DNA of 6,803 nucleotides from Actinomycetota bacterium (GCA_016781225.1 JADDQT010000075.1:1-6803), one strand, 5' to 3'. Counted from the stretch's first letter, positions 1 through 5,041 are shown. The notes: generated by a model from the sequence alone, not told the origin. Numbers and translations: made by a program.

Positions 1-215
1 CTGTCCCGGCGCAGGTCGTGGCCGAGGACCGACGCCTCGCCGGACACCACGGCCAGCAAGCCGGCGCAGGCACGAAGCACGCTGGTCTTGCCCGCTCCGT
101 TGGGCCCGCGGAGCAGGACGACCTCCCCCACAGCCACGTCGAGGTCGATCCCGGCCAGGGCCGGGAAACGGCCGACGAGGGCCACGGCGGAGCGAAGTTG
201 GACGGCGATGGCCAT
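1..215 (-). CDS. ABC transporter ATP-binding protein, CcmA-like (partial, N-terminal 71 residues)
   Basis: This is the N-terminal end of an ABC ATPase that continues past the left edge. The 71 complete codons contain the first beta strands and a textbook Walker A P-loop, GPNGAGKTS, at residues 37-45. It is followed by a helix with CAGLL and the SGEASVLGHDLRRD segment that typically precedes the Q-loop. Such subunits bind and hydrolyse ATP on the cytoplasmic face to power a membrane permease. The short N-terminus and the L-R-x-C-A-G-L-L pattern resemble CcmA, the ATPase of the heme exporter for cytochrome c maturation. The signature motif, Walker B and permease lie outside the window, so the substrate is inference. 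The ATG at 215-213 is preceded in frame by a TAG six codons upstream, with no other start between, so the start is well fixed. There is no clear Shine-Dalgarno. It is divergent from the sortase gene. Confidence 0.8.
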   Translation of the reverse strand, partial: MAIAVQLRSAVALVGRFPALAGIDLDVAVGEVVLLRGPNGAGKTSVLRACAGLLAVVSGEASVLGHDLRRD

Positions 216-227
216 GAGGCGGCCACC

Positions 228-233
228 ATGCTA
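228..233 (-). promoter_or_regulatory. Candidate -10 box for the ABC ATPase gene
   Basis: On the minus strand TAGCAT (a TANNNT match) lies 12 bases upstream of the ATG at 215. Transcription starting about 7 bases after the box would leave a leader of only about 5 bases. This fits less exactly than the other -10 candidates in the window, and no good -35 is visible. Confidence 0.25.
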
Positions 234-262
234 CGGGAGCGGCGGTCGTCGCCACCTGCGCC

Positions 263-305
263 ACCGGTACCACCCGGCGACGGGCGGCTTCGGGCGACCG
301 GTACC
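263..305. repeat. Two direct copies of ACCGGTACC in the divergent ATPase/sortase promoter region
   Basis: The nonamer ACCGGTACC occurs at 263-271 and again at 297-305, 34 bases apart. Each copy contains two overlapping 6-base palindromes (ACCGGT and GGTACC). The second copy overlaps the candidate -10 box of the sortase gene. It could be a paired operator, but a chance repeat in GC-rich DNA is also possible. Confidence 0.3.
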
Positions 306-307
306 GT
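302..307 (+). promoter_or_regulatory. Candidate -10 box for the sortase gene (leaderless spacing)
   Basis: TACCGT matches TANNNT and ends 6 bases before the sortase ATG at 314, so the transcript would begin at or next to the start codon. GTGAGG between the box and the ATG could act as a weak Shine-Dalgarno only if transcription began further upstream. No convincing -35 is visible. Confidence 0.4.
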
Positions 308-313
308 GAGGCC

Positions 314-1192
314 ATGGACGTGAGGCGCGCCATCGGAGCCCTCGGGCGGGCGCTCATCATCTCGGGCGTCCTGATCCTGCTGTTCGTGGTCTACCAGCTG
401 TGGGGGACTGGCCTGGTCGAGGGGCGCAGCCAGGACAGGCTGACCAAGAGCTTCAACGAGCGCCTGGCGGCCCCGCCACCGCCTTCCCGACTGGGCACAG
501 CGGTTCCCGCCCCACCGCCGGCCCCTGAGGGTGAGGCCGTCGCCCTCATCAAGATCCCCAAGATTGGGGTGGAGAAGGCCGTGGTGGAGGGCGTCGGCCT
601 TCCCGAGCTCAAGAAGGGGCCCGGCCACTTCCCCACCACACCCATGCCGGGCCAGCCCGGCAACGCGGCCATGGCCGGCCACCGGACCACCTACGGCGCA
701 CCCTTCTTCCGCCTCGACGAGGTGGAGGCCGGTGACCCCATCCTCGTGACCACCCGCCAGGGCGCCTTCCGCTACGAGGTGGCCGAACGCAAGGTGGTGA
801 GCCCGGACGAGACCGAGGTGCTCGACGCCACCGACGACAACCGGCTCACCCTCAGCACCTGTGAGCCGCGCTTCAGCGCCGCCAGGCGGCTCATCGTGGT
901 GGCGATGCTGAAGGGCGAGGCAGCACAGCCGCCTCCCGAGCAGCCTGCCCAACCCGCGGCGCCACCGCAGAGCCTGGCCGAGTCCGAAGGGGCCGGACTC
1001 TCGGGAGAGAGCGCCGCCAACGGCCCGGCCATCGCCTGGGGGGTGGCCGCCGCCCTCGTGGGCATCCTGATCTGGCTGGTGGGACGGTTCTGGCGTCGGT
1101 GGCCCGCCTACCTCCTGGGCACGCCGGTCTTCTTGGTCGTGCTGTTCTTTTTCTTCGAGAACTTCAGCCGCCTGCTGCCGGCGAACTACTGA
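314..1192 (+). CDS. Class E sortase with C-terminal transmembrane hairpin
   Basis: This 292-residue protein is a sortase, a membrane-bound cysteine transpeptidase that cleaves surface proteins at a sorting signal and links them to the cell envelope. The layout is an N-terminal membrane anchor (about 12-30), a Pro-rich linker (52-72) and a sortase beta-barrel (about 75-199). A second Pro/Ala linker (204-220) and two predicted membrane helices (about 238-258 and 264-282) follow. The catalytic His is H123 in AGHRTTYGAPF, the Cys is C183 in LTLSTCEPRF, and the Arg is R191 or R192. The Tyr after the His and the TLSTC-x-P-x-F-S-A pattern point to class E, the common actinobacterial housekeeping type. 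Class E enzymes usually have only the N-terminal anchor, so the C-terminal hairpin is notable. No LPxTG- or LAxTG-type substrate gene is adjacent. The stop overlaps an ATG (ATGA at 1192), but the antitoxin start is better placed at 1225. Confidence 0.93.
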   Translation: MDVRRAIGALGRALIISGVLILLFVVYQLWGTGLVEGRSQDRLTKSFNERLAAPPPPSRLGTAVPAPPPAPEGEAVALIKIPKIGVEKAVVEGVGLPELKKGPGHFPTTPMPGQPGNAAMAGHRTTYGAPFFRLDEVEAGDPILVTTRQGAFRYEVAERKVVSPDETEVLDATDDNRLTLSTCEPRFSAARRLIVVAMLKGEAAQPPPEQPAQPAAPPQSLAESEGAGLSGESAANGPAIAWGVAAALVGILIWLVGRFWRRWPAYLLGTPVFLVVLFFFFENFSRLLPANY

Positions 1193-1196
1193 TGAG

Positions 1197-1219
1197 TGAT
1201 GCTCCTGTTGATAACATCA
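1197..1219. promoter_or_regulatory. Candidate -10 box and operator of the toxin-antitoxin pair
   Basis: TAACAT at 1212-1217 matches TANNNT and ends 7 bases before the antitoxin ATG at 1225, consistent with a leaderless or near-leaderless transcript. It is embedded in two imperfectly nested inverted repeats: TGATG (1197-1201) with CATCA (1215-1219), and TGTT (1206-1209) with AACA (1213-1216). VapB-type antitoxins usually repress their own promoter by binding such repeats, so this is a sensible operator candidate. The repeats are short. Confidence 0.35.
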
Positions 1220-1224
1220 GATGC

Positions 1225-1458
1225 ATGCCTCGCACCACACTCGACATCGATGCGGCCGTCCTGCGGGAGCTGAAGAGACGGCAGCAGAGGGAGAACAAGA
1301 CGCTCGGCCAGCTGGCATCCGAATTGCTCGCACGGGCGTTGGCCAATGAGCCCGCCGACGAGAAGCCTCCGCCCTTGCAATGGACCTCCAAACCCCTCGG
1401 CCTGAAGGTGGACATCGAGGACAAGGAAGCGCTCTGGAAGATCTTGGACGGGCGGTGA
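1225..1458 (+). CDS. VapB-type ribbon-helix-helix antitoxin
   Basis: This 77-residue protein begins MPRTTLDIDAAVLRELKRR, the classic start of a ribbon-helix-helix antitoxin: a short DNA-binding beta strand (residues 3-8) followed by two helices (about 10-23 and 27-39). The C-terminal half (about 45-77, with PLQWTSKPLGLKVD) is the part expected to wrap and block the toxin. It should neutralise the downstream PIN-domain toxin and, with it, repress the operon. I chose the ATG at 1225 because it matches the family's usual N-terminus and has a -10-like box 7 bases upstream. An in-frame ATG at 1192, overlapping the sortase stop, would add 11 residues without family support. The stop overlaps the toxin start by two bases (GTGA), typical of coupled translation that keeps antitoxin ahead of toxin. 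Confidence 0.85.
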   Translation: MPRTTLDIDAAVLRELKRRQQRENKTLGQLASELLARALANEPADEKPPPLQWTSKPLGLKVDIEDKEALWKILDGR

Positions 1459-1913
1459 GCAGGACCCTCGACGTCAATGTCCTCGTGTACGCAGCCGACG
1501 AGATGTCGGGGCGGCACCAGAGGGCCCGGGCTCTCCTCGACCATGTAGCCACGAGCGCCTCGATCACCTACCTCTTCTGGCCGGTCCTCCTCGGGTACGT
1601 CCGGGTCATCACCCATCCCGCCATCCTGGCGTCACCGCTCACGCCGGAAACCGCCATCACCGATGTGAGCAACCTGATCGAGCGGCCACAGATCGTCGTC
1701 ACGGGGGAGCGAGAGAGGTTCTGGACGGCGTTCAAGAGTATCGCCACCTCCGTTGCGCCGCGGGGCTCGCTCGTCCCCGACGCCCACGTCGTTGCCCTCA
1801 TGCGCGAGCACGGCGTCACCACCATCTGGACCAACGACCGGGACTTTCGCAAGTTCGACGGGATCAGGGTCCGCAACCCCTTCGACGACAGACACGCAGC
1901 AGGCTTCGAATGA
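1455..1913 (+). CDS. VapC-type PIN-domain toxin (ribonuclease)
   Basis: This 152-residue PIN-domain protein is the toxin of a type II toxin-antitoxin pair. VapC toxins are Mg-dependent endoribonucleases that cut tRNA or rRNA and stop growth. Acidic active-site residues visible are D6 (TLDVNVLVYA), D109 (LVPDAHVVAL) and D128/D130 (TNDRDF). At the position where many PIN domains have the second acidic residue, this protein has G47 (PVLLGYVRVITHP). As I recall, that is characteristic of the actinobacterial VapC subfamily with the L-x-F-L-R-L-x-T-x-P pattern, not a sign of inactivation. The GTG start at 1455 overlaps the antitoxin TGA and has GGACGGG just upstream. The reading frame is open further upstream, but that part is antitoxin coding sequence in another frame. 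The sampled lines are about 62-65% GC. A short inverted repeat follows the stop. Confidence 0.88.
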   Translation: MSRTLDVNVLVYAADEMSGRHQRARALLDHVATSASITYLFWPVLLGYVRVITHPAILASPLTPETAITDVSNLIERPQIVVTGERERFWTAFKSIATSVAPRGSLVPDAHVVALMREHGVTTIWTNDRDFRKFDGIRVRNPFDDRHAAGFE

Positions 1914-1939
1914 CTGGACCAATCGAGCAACCGGTCCAG
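1914..1939. terminator. Inverted repeat between convergent toxin and DUF4268 genes
   Basis: CTGGACC (1914-1920) and GGTCCAG (1933-1939) form a perfect 7-base stem with a 12-base loop, starting immediately after the toxin stop codon. It lies in the 48-base gap between convergent genes, so it could end transcription from both sides. There is no T-run on either side, so it is not a canonical intrinsic terminator. Confidence 0.35.
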
Positions 1940-1961
1940 ATCGGATGGAACTACGACCCGC

Positions 1962-2984
1962 TCAGCTGGTGAGATCGGAACGGCGGGCAGCAGTCACCGT
2001 TGTTTCACCTATCGGAGCAGCACCCTCCATCGAGCCTGCGGCGACGATGCTGCCCGCACCGTTCGAAATTGCGGCGATGGCGACGCGCATCCGCTCGGCA
2101 GCGTCAATGAACCAGTCCATGTACGAGTCCCAGTCGTCGGCCTTGTCGATTGCCCCCTCGGCGTACTCGGAGATCCGGCAGGCACGCTTGCCGGGCAGCT
2201 CCTCGAACTCGAGTGGACAGCCATACGCAGCTTCGAAGGCTTCCCGGCGTTGGAGGATCGCCTCGAATAGCTCGAGGTTGTTCTCGCCATCACCGGAGTC
2301 GAGATAGAGCTCGTGGCGAATGCGGCCGCCGGCAGCGAATGACGGATTGATCCGCGTGCCGCTTATAGGACTGGGGAAGTCCATCCAGTTTGCTGGCGGG
2401 GGTGTCTGCCTCCGCCCCCAACCTCGTCCTGAAATGCGCTTCAGATAGCGAGACCAAAAATCTCTGTAGAGCTCACCGCGCGGGCTGACCGTTCCGGCGC
2501 GGGTTGCGGTTCGGAGTCGCTTTTGCCAATCGTTGGGTTTGGCCACCACCTCGAAGAGCGGGGCAGGCGGCGACTCCCCAATCTTCACCACGCTCACCTG
2601 CACCCCAAAGAAGTGCACGTCCTCGGCTGTCCTTTGGTTCAGCCAGTCCAATGCTTGGCGGTGCTCCTCCCGAAAGGAGGTCGCCAACCAGACGATGGTC
2701 GATGCGCCGGTTCCGGCGGCATAGGTGAGGATCTGGCCGAGATGACCATGATCAGTGGCCTCGAGTTGATTCTCGACTATCACGACGGTGTTGTTGCCTA
2801 AATCACGGCCGATCAGGTCGAGGGAAAACTCACCGACGCGGTGTTCGGCGGCGCTCAGCTCCAGGTCGATGCCGAGCGCCTCCCGGAGACTCTCATAGTT
2901 GGCAAGCAGCCAGGGCGTGAAGTCATGAGCCTCGCTGGTCCACACCTCTCTTGGCGGAACAGGCACGAGACGACCGAGCTCCAT
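1962..2984 (-). CDS. DUF4268 domain protein with PD-(D/E)XK nuclease-like N-terminus
   Basis: This 340-residue protein has two parts. Residues about 15-135 look like a PD-(D/E)XK nuclease fold: a leading helix (DFTPWLLANYESLREALG, from 21), then GEFSLDLIGRD (51-61) with D56, then VVIVENQLEATDHGHLGQIL (67-86) with E71 and Q73. The acidic pair and the E-x-Q in place of E-x-K match the arrangement of these nucleases. I recall the ENQLE...DHxHLGQ motif as typical of the family. Residues about 145-305 match the DUF4268 region (Trp/Arg-rich, ending in a WDSYMDWFIDAAERM helix). The last 35 residues are small and low in complexity. The biochemical role is not established to my knowledge; a DNA-directed role in defence or restriction is inference. 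Its position tail-to-tail with VapBC and its lower GC in places suggest an accessory gene. The ATG at 2984 has a -10-like TAGCTT 6 bases upstream. Confidence 0.82.
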   Translation of the reverse strand: MELGRLVPVPPREVWTSEAHDFTPWLLANYESLREALGIDLELSAAEHRVGEFSLDLIGRDLGNNTVVIVENQLEATDHGHLGQILTYAAGTGASTIVWLATSFREEHRQALDWLNQRTAEDVHFFGVQVSVVKIGESPPAPLFEVVAKPNDWQKRLRTATRAGTVSPRGELYRDFWSRYLKRISGRGWGRRQTPPPANWMDFPSPISGTRINPSFAAGGRIRHELYLDSGDGENNLELFEAILQRREAFEAAYGCPLEFEELPGKRACRISEYAEGAIDKADDWDSYMDWFIDAAERMRVAIAAISNGAGSIVAAGSMEGAAPIGETTVTAARRSDLTS

Positions 2985-2990
2985 GTGTGC

Positions 2991-2996
2991 AAGCTA
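2991..2996 (-). promoter_or_regulatory. Candidate -10 box for the DUF4268 gene (leaderless spacing)
   Basis: On the minus strand TAGCTT (TANNNT) is followed by GCACAC and then directly by the ATG at 2984. A start of transcription 7 bases after the box falls on the start codon. No Shine-Dalgarno is visible between them, which favours a leaderless mRNA. Confidence 0.42.
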
Positions 2997-3096
2997 CCGC
3001 CCCGAGCTCCGAGGAAACACGAGACGTAGGTGATGTCGCCGGCCCGCCGTCTAAGCCGCAGCGTCGCCGGCAGCCGCGGGCGCGAGACTCAATCCC

Positions 3097-3423
3097 TTGA
3101 TCGGCTTCCTGACTGGGCTCTTGGCCGCCGCCTTCGTCATGGGTGTGCTCTTGCTCGCCTCCGGAGGAGTCGCATACGCGCTGGGCCTCCTGCTGAGCGG
3201 CCTGGTGGTGGGAGCCCTTGGCGGTGTCGTCGTCCCCGGCTCGACGCGGGTGGGCGTTGGCACGACCATCCTTGTGGGCATCGGAGGATCGTTCATCGGT
3301 GGGTTCGCGGGATGGTTCGCCTTGGGCGACGGTGGTCCGTTGTCCGGCTTCGTCCTGTCCCTGGCAGGCGCTGCCTTCGTCGTGTGGCTCGTGAAGAACC
3401 AGGACAGGGCTGCGTCTTCGTAG
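3097..3423 (+). CDS. GlsB/YeaQ/YmgE-like small membrane protein (start uncertain)
   Basis: This Gly/Val/Ala/Leu-rich protein of up to 108 residues has about four hydrophobic segments: roughly 2-22, 25-46, 55-73 and 82-101. The last three, with GLVVGALGGVVVPGS, then GTTILVGIGGSFIGGFAGW, then GFVLSLAGAAFVVWLV, match the three-helix plan of the GlsB/YeaQ/YmgE (transglycosylase-associated) stress membrane proteins, which are about 80-90 residues. The extra N-terminal segment is unusual. The frame is closed by a stop at 3052, and the only starts after it are TTG at 3097 and ATG at 3139 (94 residues). Neither has a good ribosome binding site or a -10 box at leaderless distance. The function of the family is poorly defined (envelope or stress). 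It is divergent from the DUF4268 gene and convergent with the dehydratase. Identity rests on the glycine-rich helix pattern. Confidence 0.65.
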   Translation: MIGFLTGLLAAAFVMGVLLLASGGVAYALGLLLSGLVVGALGGVVVPGSTRVGVGTTILVGIGGSFIGGFAGWFALGDGGPLSGFVLSLAGAAFVVWLVKNQDRAASS

Positions 3424-3459
3424 CCCGGTGTCTTCGGACGTCTTCGGGGAGCTGGGTGA
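3424..3459. terminator. Convergent gap with UUCG tetraloop hairpin and GTCTTCGG repeats
   Basis: In the 36-base gap between convergent genes, GTC-TTCG-GAC (3430-3439) forms a tiny stem capped by the very stable cUUCGg tetraloop. GTCTTCGG is repeated at 3430-3437 and 3440-3447, with a partial copy (GTCTTCG) at 3414-3420 just before the upstream stop codon. CCCG (3424-3427) can also pair with a CGGG after the repeats. There is no T-run, so a terminator role is only plausible. Confidence 0.28.
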
Positions 3460-4443
3460 TCAGACCCGCTGGCGCCCCACCAGCTCCAGATCGGCGTCCA
3501 CCATCATGTGCACGAGTGCCTGGAAGCTGACTTCGGGCTTCCATCCCAGCTCGGCCTGAGCCTTTCCGGCGTCGCCCACCAACAGATCGACCTCGGCCGG
3601 CCGCATGAAGGCGGGGTCCACTACCACGTGGTCCTCGTAGCTCAAGCCGGTGTGTCCGAACGCCAGCTCGCAGAAGTCCCGGACCGAGTGGGTCTCGCCG
3701 GTGGCCACGACGAAGTCCTCGGCCGAGTCCCGATGCAGCATGAGCCAGAACGCACGCACGTAGTCACCGGCGAAGCCCCAGTCCCGCTGAGCCTCGAGGT
3801 TGCCCAGGCGAAGCGTGTCGTCGAGCCCGTGGGCGATCCGGGCCACGCCGTGAGTGATCTTGCGGGTCACGAACTCGAGGCCCCGGCGTGGCGACTCGTG
3901 GTTGAAGCACATGCCGCTCACGGCGTACAAGCCGTAAGACTCGCGGTAGTTCACCGTGATCCAGTGGCCGTACACCTTGGCCACGCCATAGGGGCTACGG
4001 GGATGGAACGGCGTGGTCTCTCGCTGCGGGATCTCCGACACCTTGCCGAACATCTCGCTGGAGCTGGCCTGGTAGAAGCGGATGTCGGGGTCCACCAGCC
4101 TTATGGCGTCGAGCATGCGGGTGACCCCCAGTGCCGTGGTCTCCCCTGTGAGGACCGGCTGGCCCCACGACGTCTGCACGAACGACTGGGCGGCAAGGTT
4201 GTACACCTCGTGCGGCCGGTGCTGTCGCAACAGCTTGATCAAAGACACCTCGTCGAGGAGGTCGCCCGAGACCAGGACCAAGCGGTCCTGGATGTGGGCG
4301 ATGCGCTCGAAGTTCACGGTGCTGGAGCGGCGCACCATCCCGACCACCTCGTAGCCCTGTTCCAGGAGGAACTCGGCCAGGTAGGAGCCGTCCTGACCGG
4401 TGATGCCGGTGATGAGGGCCCTCCGCCCTTCCCCTCCTCCCAC
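3460..4443 (-). CDS. gmd: GDP-mannose 4,6-dehydratase
   Basis: This 327-residue short-chain dehydrogenase/reductase converts GDP-mannose to GDP-4-keto-6-deoxy-D-mannose, the branch point to GDP-fucose, GDP-rhamnose and related sugars, in the cytoplasm. The NAD(P)-binding loop is TGITGQDGSYLAE (GxxGxxG at G13, G16, G19), followed by VRRSSTVNFERI (37-48). The catalytic set is S128 and E130 in QASSSEMFGK, with Y152 and K156 in SPYGVAK. Dehydratase-specific blocks include FNHESPRRGLEFVTRKI (180-196), GNLEAQRDWGFAGDYVRAFW (214-233) and FMRPAEVDLLVGD (279-291). The frame stays open upstream, but family homology begins near RRALITG. The GTG at 4443 is the nearest start and has a -10-like box 8 bases upstream. 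A purine run resembling a Shine-Dalgarno (GGAGGAGGGG) lies after the GTG, with no start codon behind it. No reductase partner is present here; the divergent glycosyltransferase operon is the likely functional neighbour. Confidence 0.93.
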   Translation of the reverse strand: MGGGEGRRALITGITGQDGSYLAEFLLEQGYEVVGMVRRSSTVNFERIAHIQDRLVLVSGDLLDEVSLIKLLRQHRPHEVYNLAAQSFVQTSWGQPVLTGETTALGVTRMLDAIRLVDPDIRFYQASSSEMFGKVSEIPQRETTPFHPRSPYGVAKVYGHWITVNYRESYGLYAVSGMCFNHESPRRGLEFVTRKITHGVARIAHGLDDTLRLGNLEAQRDWGFAGDYVRAFWLMLHRDSAEDFVVATGETHSVRDFCELAFGHTGLSYEDHVVVDPAFMRPAEVDLLVGDAGKAQAELGWKPEVSFQALVHMMVDADLELVGRQRV

Positions 4444-4451
4444 GGCATCGG

Positions 4452-4457
4452 ACGCTA
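4452..4457 (-). promoter_or_regulatory. Candidate -10 box for the GDP-mannose dehydratase gene
   Basis: On the minus strand TAGCGT (TANNNT) is followed by 8 bases and the GTG at 4443, which supports both that start codon and a leaderless transcript. It shares two base pairs (4456-4457) with the plus-strand -10 candidate of the DUF5317 gene. Confidence 0.4.
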
Positions 4458-4461
4458 CCTT
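4456..4461 (+). promoter_or_regulatory. Candidate -10 box for the DUF5317-glycosyltransferase operon
   Basis: TACCTT (TANNNT) ends 9 bases before the ATG at 4471, so the leader would be 0-3 bases. It overlaps the divergent -10 candidate of the dehydratase gene and the first base of the inverted repeat at 4461-4480. Confidence 0.38.
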
Positions 4462-4480
4462 GAACCGAACATGCGGTTCA
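4461..4480. promoter_or_regulatory. Perfect inverted repeat with a start codon in its loop
   Basis: TGAACCG (4461-4467) and CGGTTCA (4474-4480) are perfect reverse complements separated by the 6 bases AACATG, whose last three are the ATG of the DUF5317 gene. As DNA it is a 20-base operator-like palindrome beside both divergent -10 candidates. As RNA it would form a hairpin with the start codon in the loop if the transcript began upstream of 4461. Confidence 0.5.
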
Positions 4481-5040
4481 CGCTGATGGCCGTGGCCGCC
4501 GGGATCCTGATCGGCGTCCTCACCGGCGGCCGGATCCGCCATCTCGGTGACCGCTCCTTCCGACATCTCCCGCTGCTGGTGGCCGGCGTCGCCCTTCAGG
4601 CGGTCGGCGTGCGGATCGAGTCGGACACCGGCCTGGTCCTGATCCTCGTCTCCTATCTCCTGCTGCTCGGCTTCGCGCTGGCCAACGCCTCCCTGGTCGG
4701 CATGTGGCTGGTGGCCCTCGGGGTGGCGCTCAACCTCCTCGTCATCGGCGTCAACGCCGGGATGCCCGTCCGTCCTTCGGCACTGATGGCCGCAGGCATC
4801 GCCCGGCCCGAGGAGGTCGACGACCTCCACCTCGGCGGCAAGCGCCATCTCGAACGGCCCTCCGACCGCCTCACGTTCATCGCCGACGTCTTCCCGGTGC
4901 CGGTCGTCTCCGAGGTGCTCTCCTTCGGGGACATCGCCCTCGACGTCGGCGTGGCCAACGTCATAGTCCACCTCATGCGCCCGGTCCGGAGCCGACACGC
5001 GGCCCGGTCCCCCCGACCGTCCGTCGCCGGCGAGCATTGA
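4471..5040 (+). CDS. DUF5317 family membrane protein
   Basis: This 189-residue integral membrane protein has hydrophobic segments near residues 3-19, 33-48, 53-72 and 75-95, followed by a conserved block. NAGMPVRPSALMAAGI at 95-110 and the RLTFIADVFPVPVVSEVLSFGDIALDVGV region at 133-161 match the DUF5317 pattern: an N-x-G-x-MP motif, a short variable stretch with a His, then L-x-D and S-x-GD before the last helix. The function of the family is unknown to me. The ATG at 4471 sits inside a perfect inverted repeat and 9 bases after a -10-like box, with no Shine-Dalgarno, so a leaderless mRNA is likely. It leads an operon, since the glycosyltransferase GTG begins one base after its stop. A role in membrane steps of glycan synthesis would be inference from context. 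The Arg/Pro/Ser-rich tail (170-189) is likely cytoplasmic. Confidence 0.82.
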   Translation: MRFTLMAVAAGILIGVLTGGRIRHLGDRSFRHLPLLVAGVALQAVGVRIESDTGLVLILVSYLLLLGFALANASLVGMWLVALGVALNLLVIGVNAGMPVRPSALMAAGIARPEEVDDLHLGGKRHLERPSDRLTFIADVFPVPVVSEVLSFGDIALDVGVANVIVHLMRPVRSRHAARSPRPSVAGEH

Positions 5041-5041
5041 G

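Noticed and set aside
18..323. Plus-strand 101-residue frame at the left edge
   Set aside because: It is antisense to the ABC ATPase P-loop region and continues through the promoter spacer, with a His/Gly/Arg-rich composition.
1192..1224. Longer antitoxin starting at the ATG that overlaps the sortase stop (ATGA)
   Set aside because: The 11 extra residues have no family support and lie over the likely promoter and operator. The ATG at 1225 begins exactly at the conserved antitoxin N-terminus. Translational coupling to the sortase remains a minor possibility.
1164..1616. 150-residue minus-strand frame opposite the toxin-antitoxin genes
   Set aside because: VapB and VapC motifs on the plus strand are clear and properly coupled. 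The minus frame has no family resemblance.
4421..4440. Strong purine run (GGAGGAGGGG on the minus strand) as the Shine-Dalgarno of the dehydratase
   Set aside because: It lies downstream of the GTG, and no ATG, GTG or TTG follows in frame before the nucleotide-binding loop, so it simply codes for the Gly/Glu-rich N-terminus.
3508..4470. Long plus-strand open frame running antisense to the dehydratase and into the DUF5317 gene
   Set aside because: The minus strand here encodes every diagnostic GMD motif. The plus frame upstream of 4471 has no recognisable domain and is open because of GC-biased codon positions; only the part from 4471 is a real gene.
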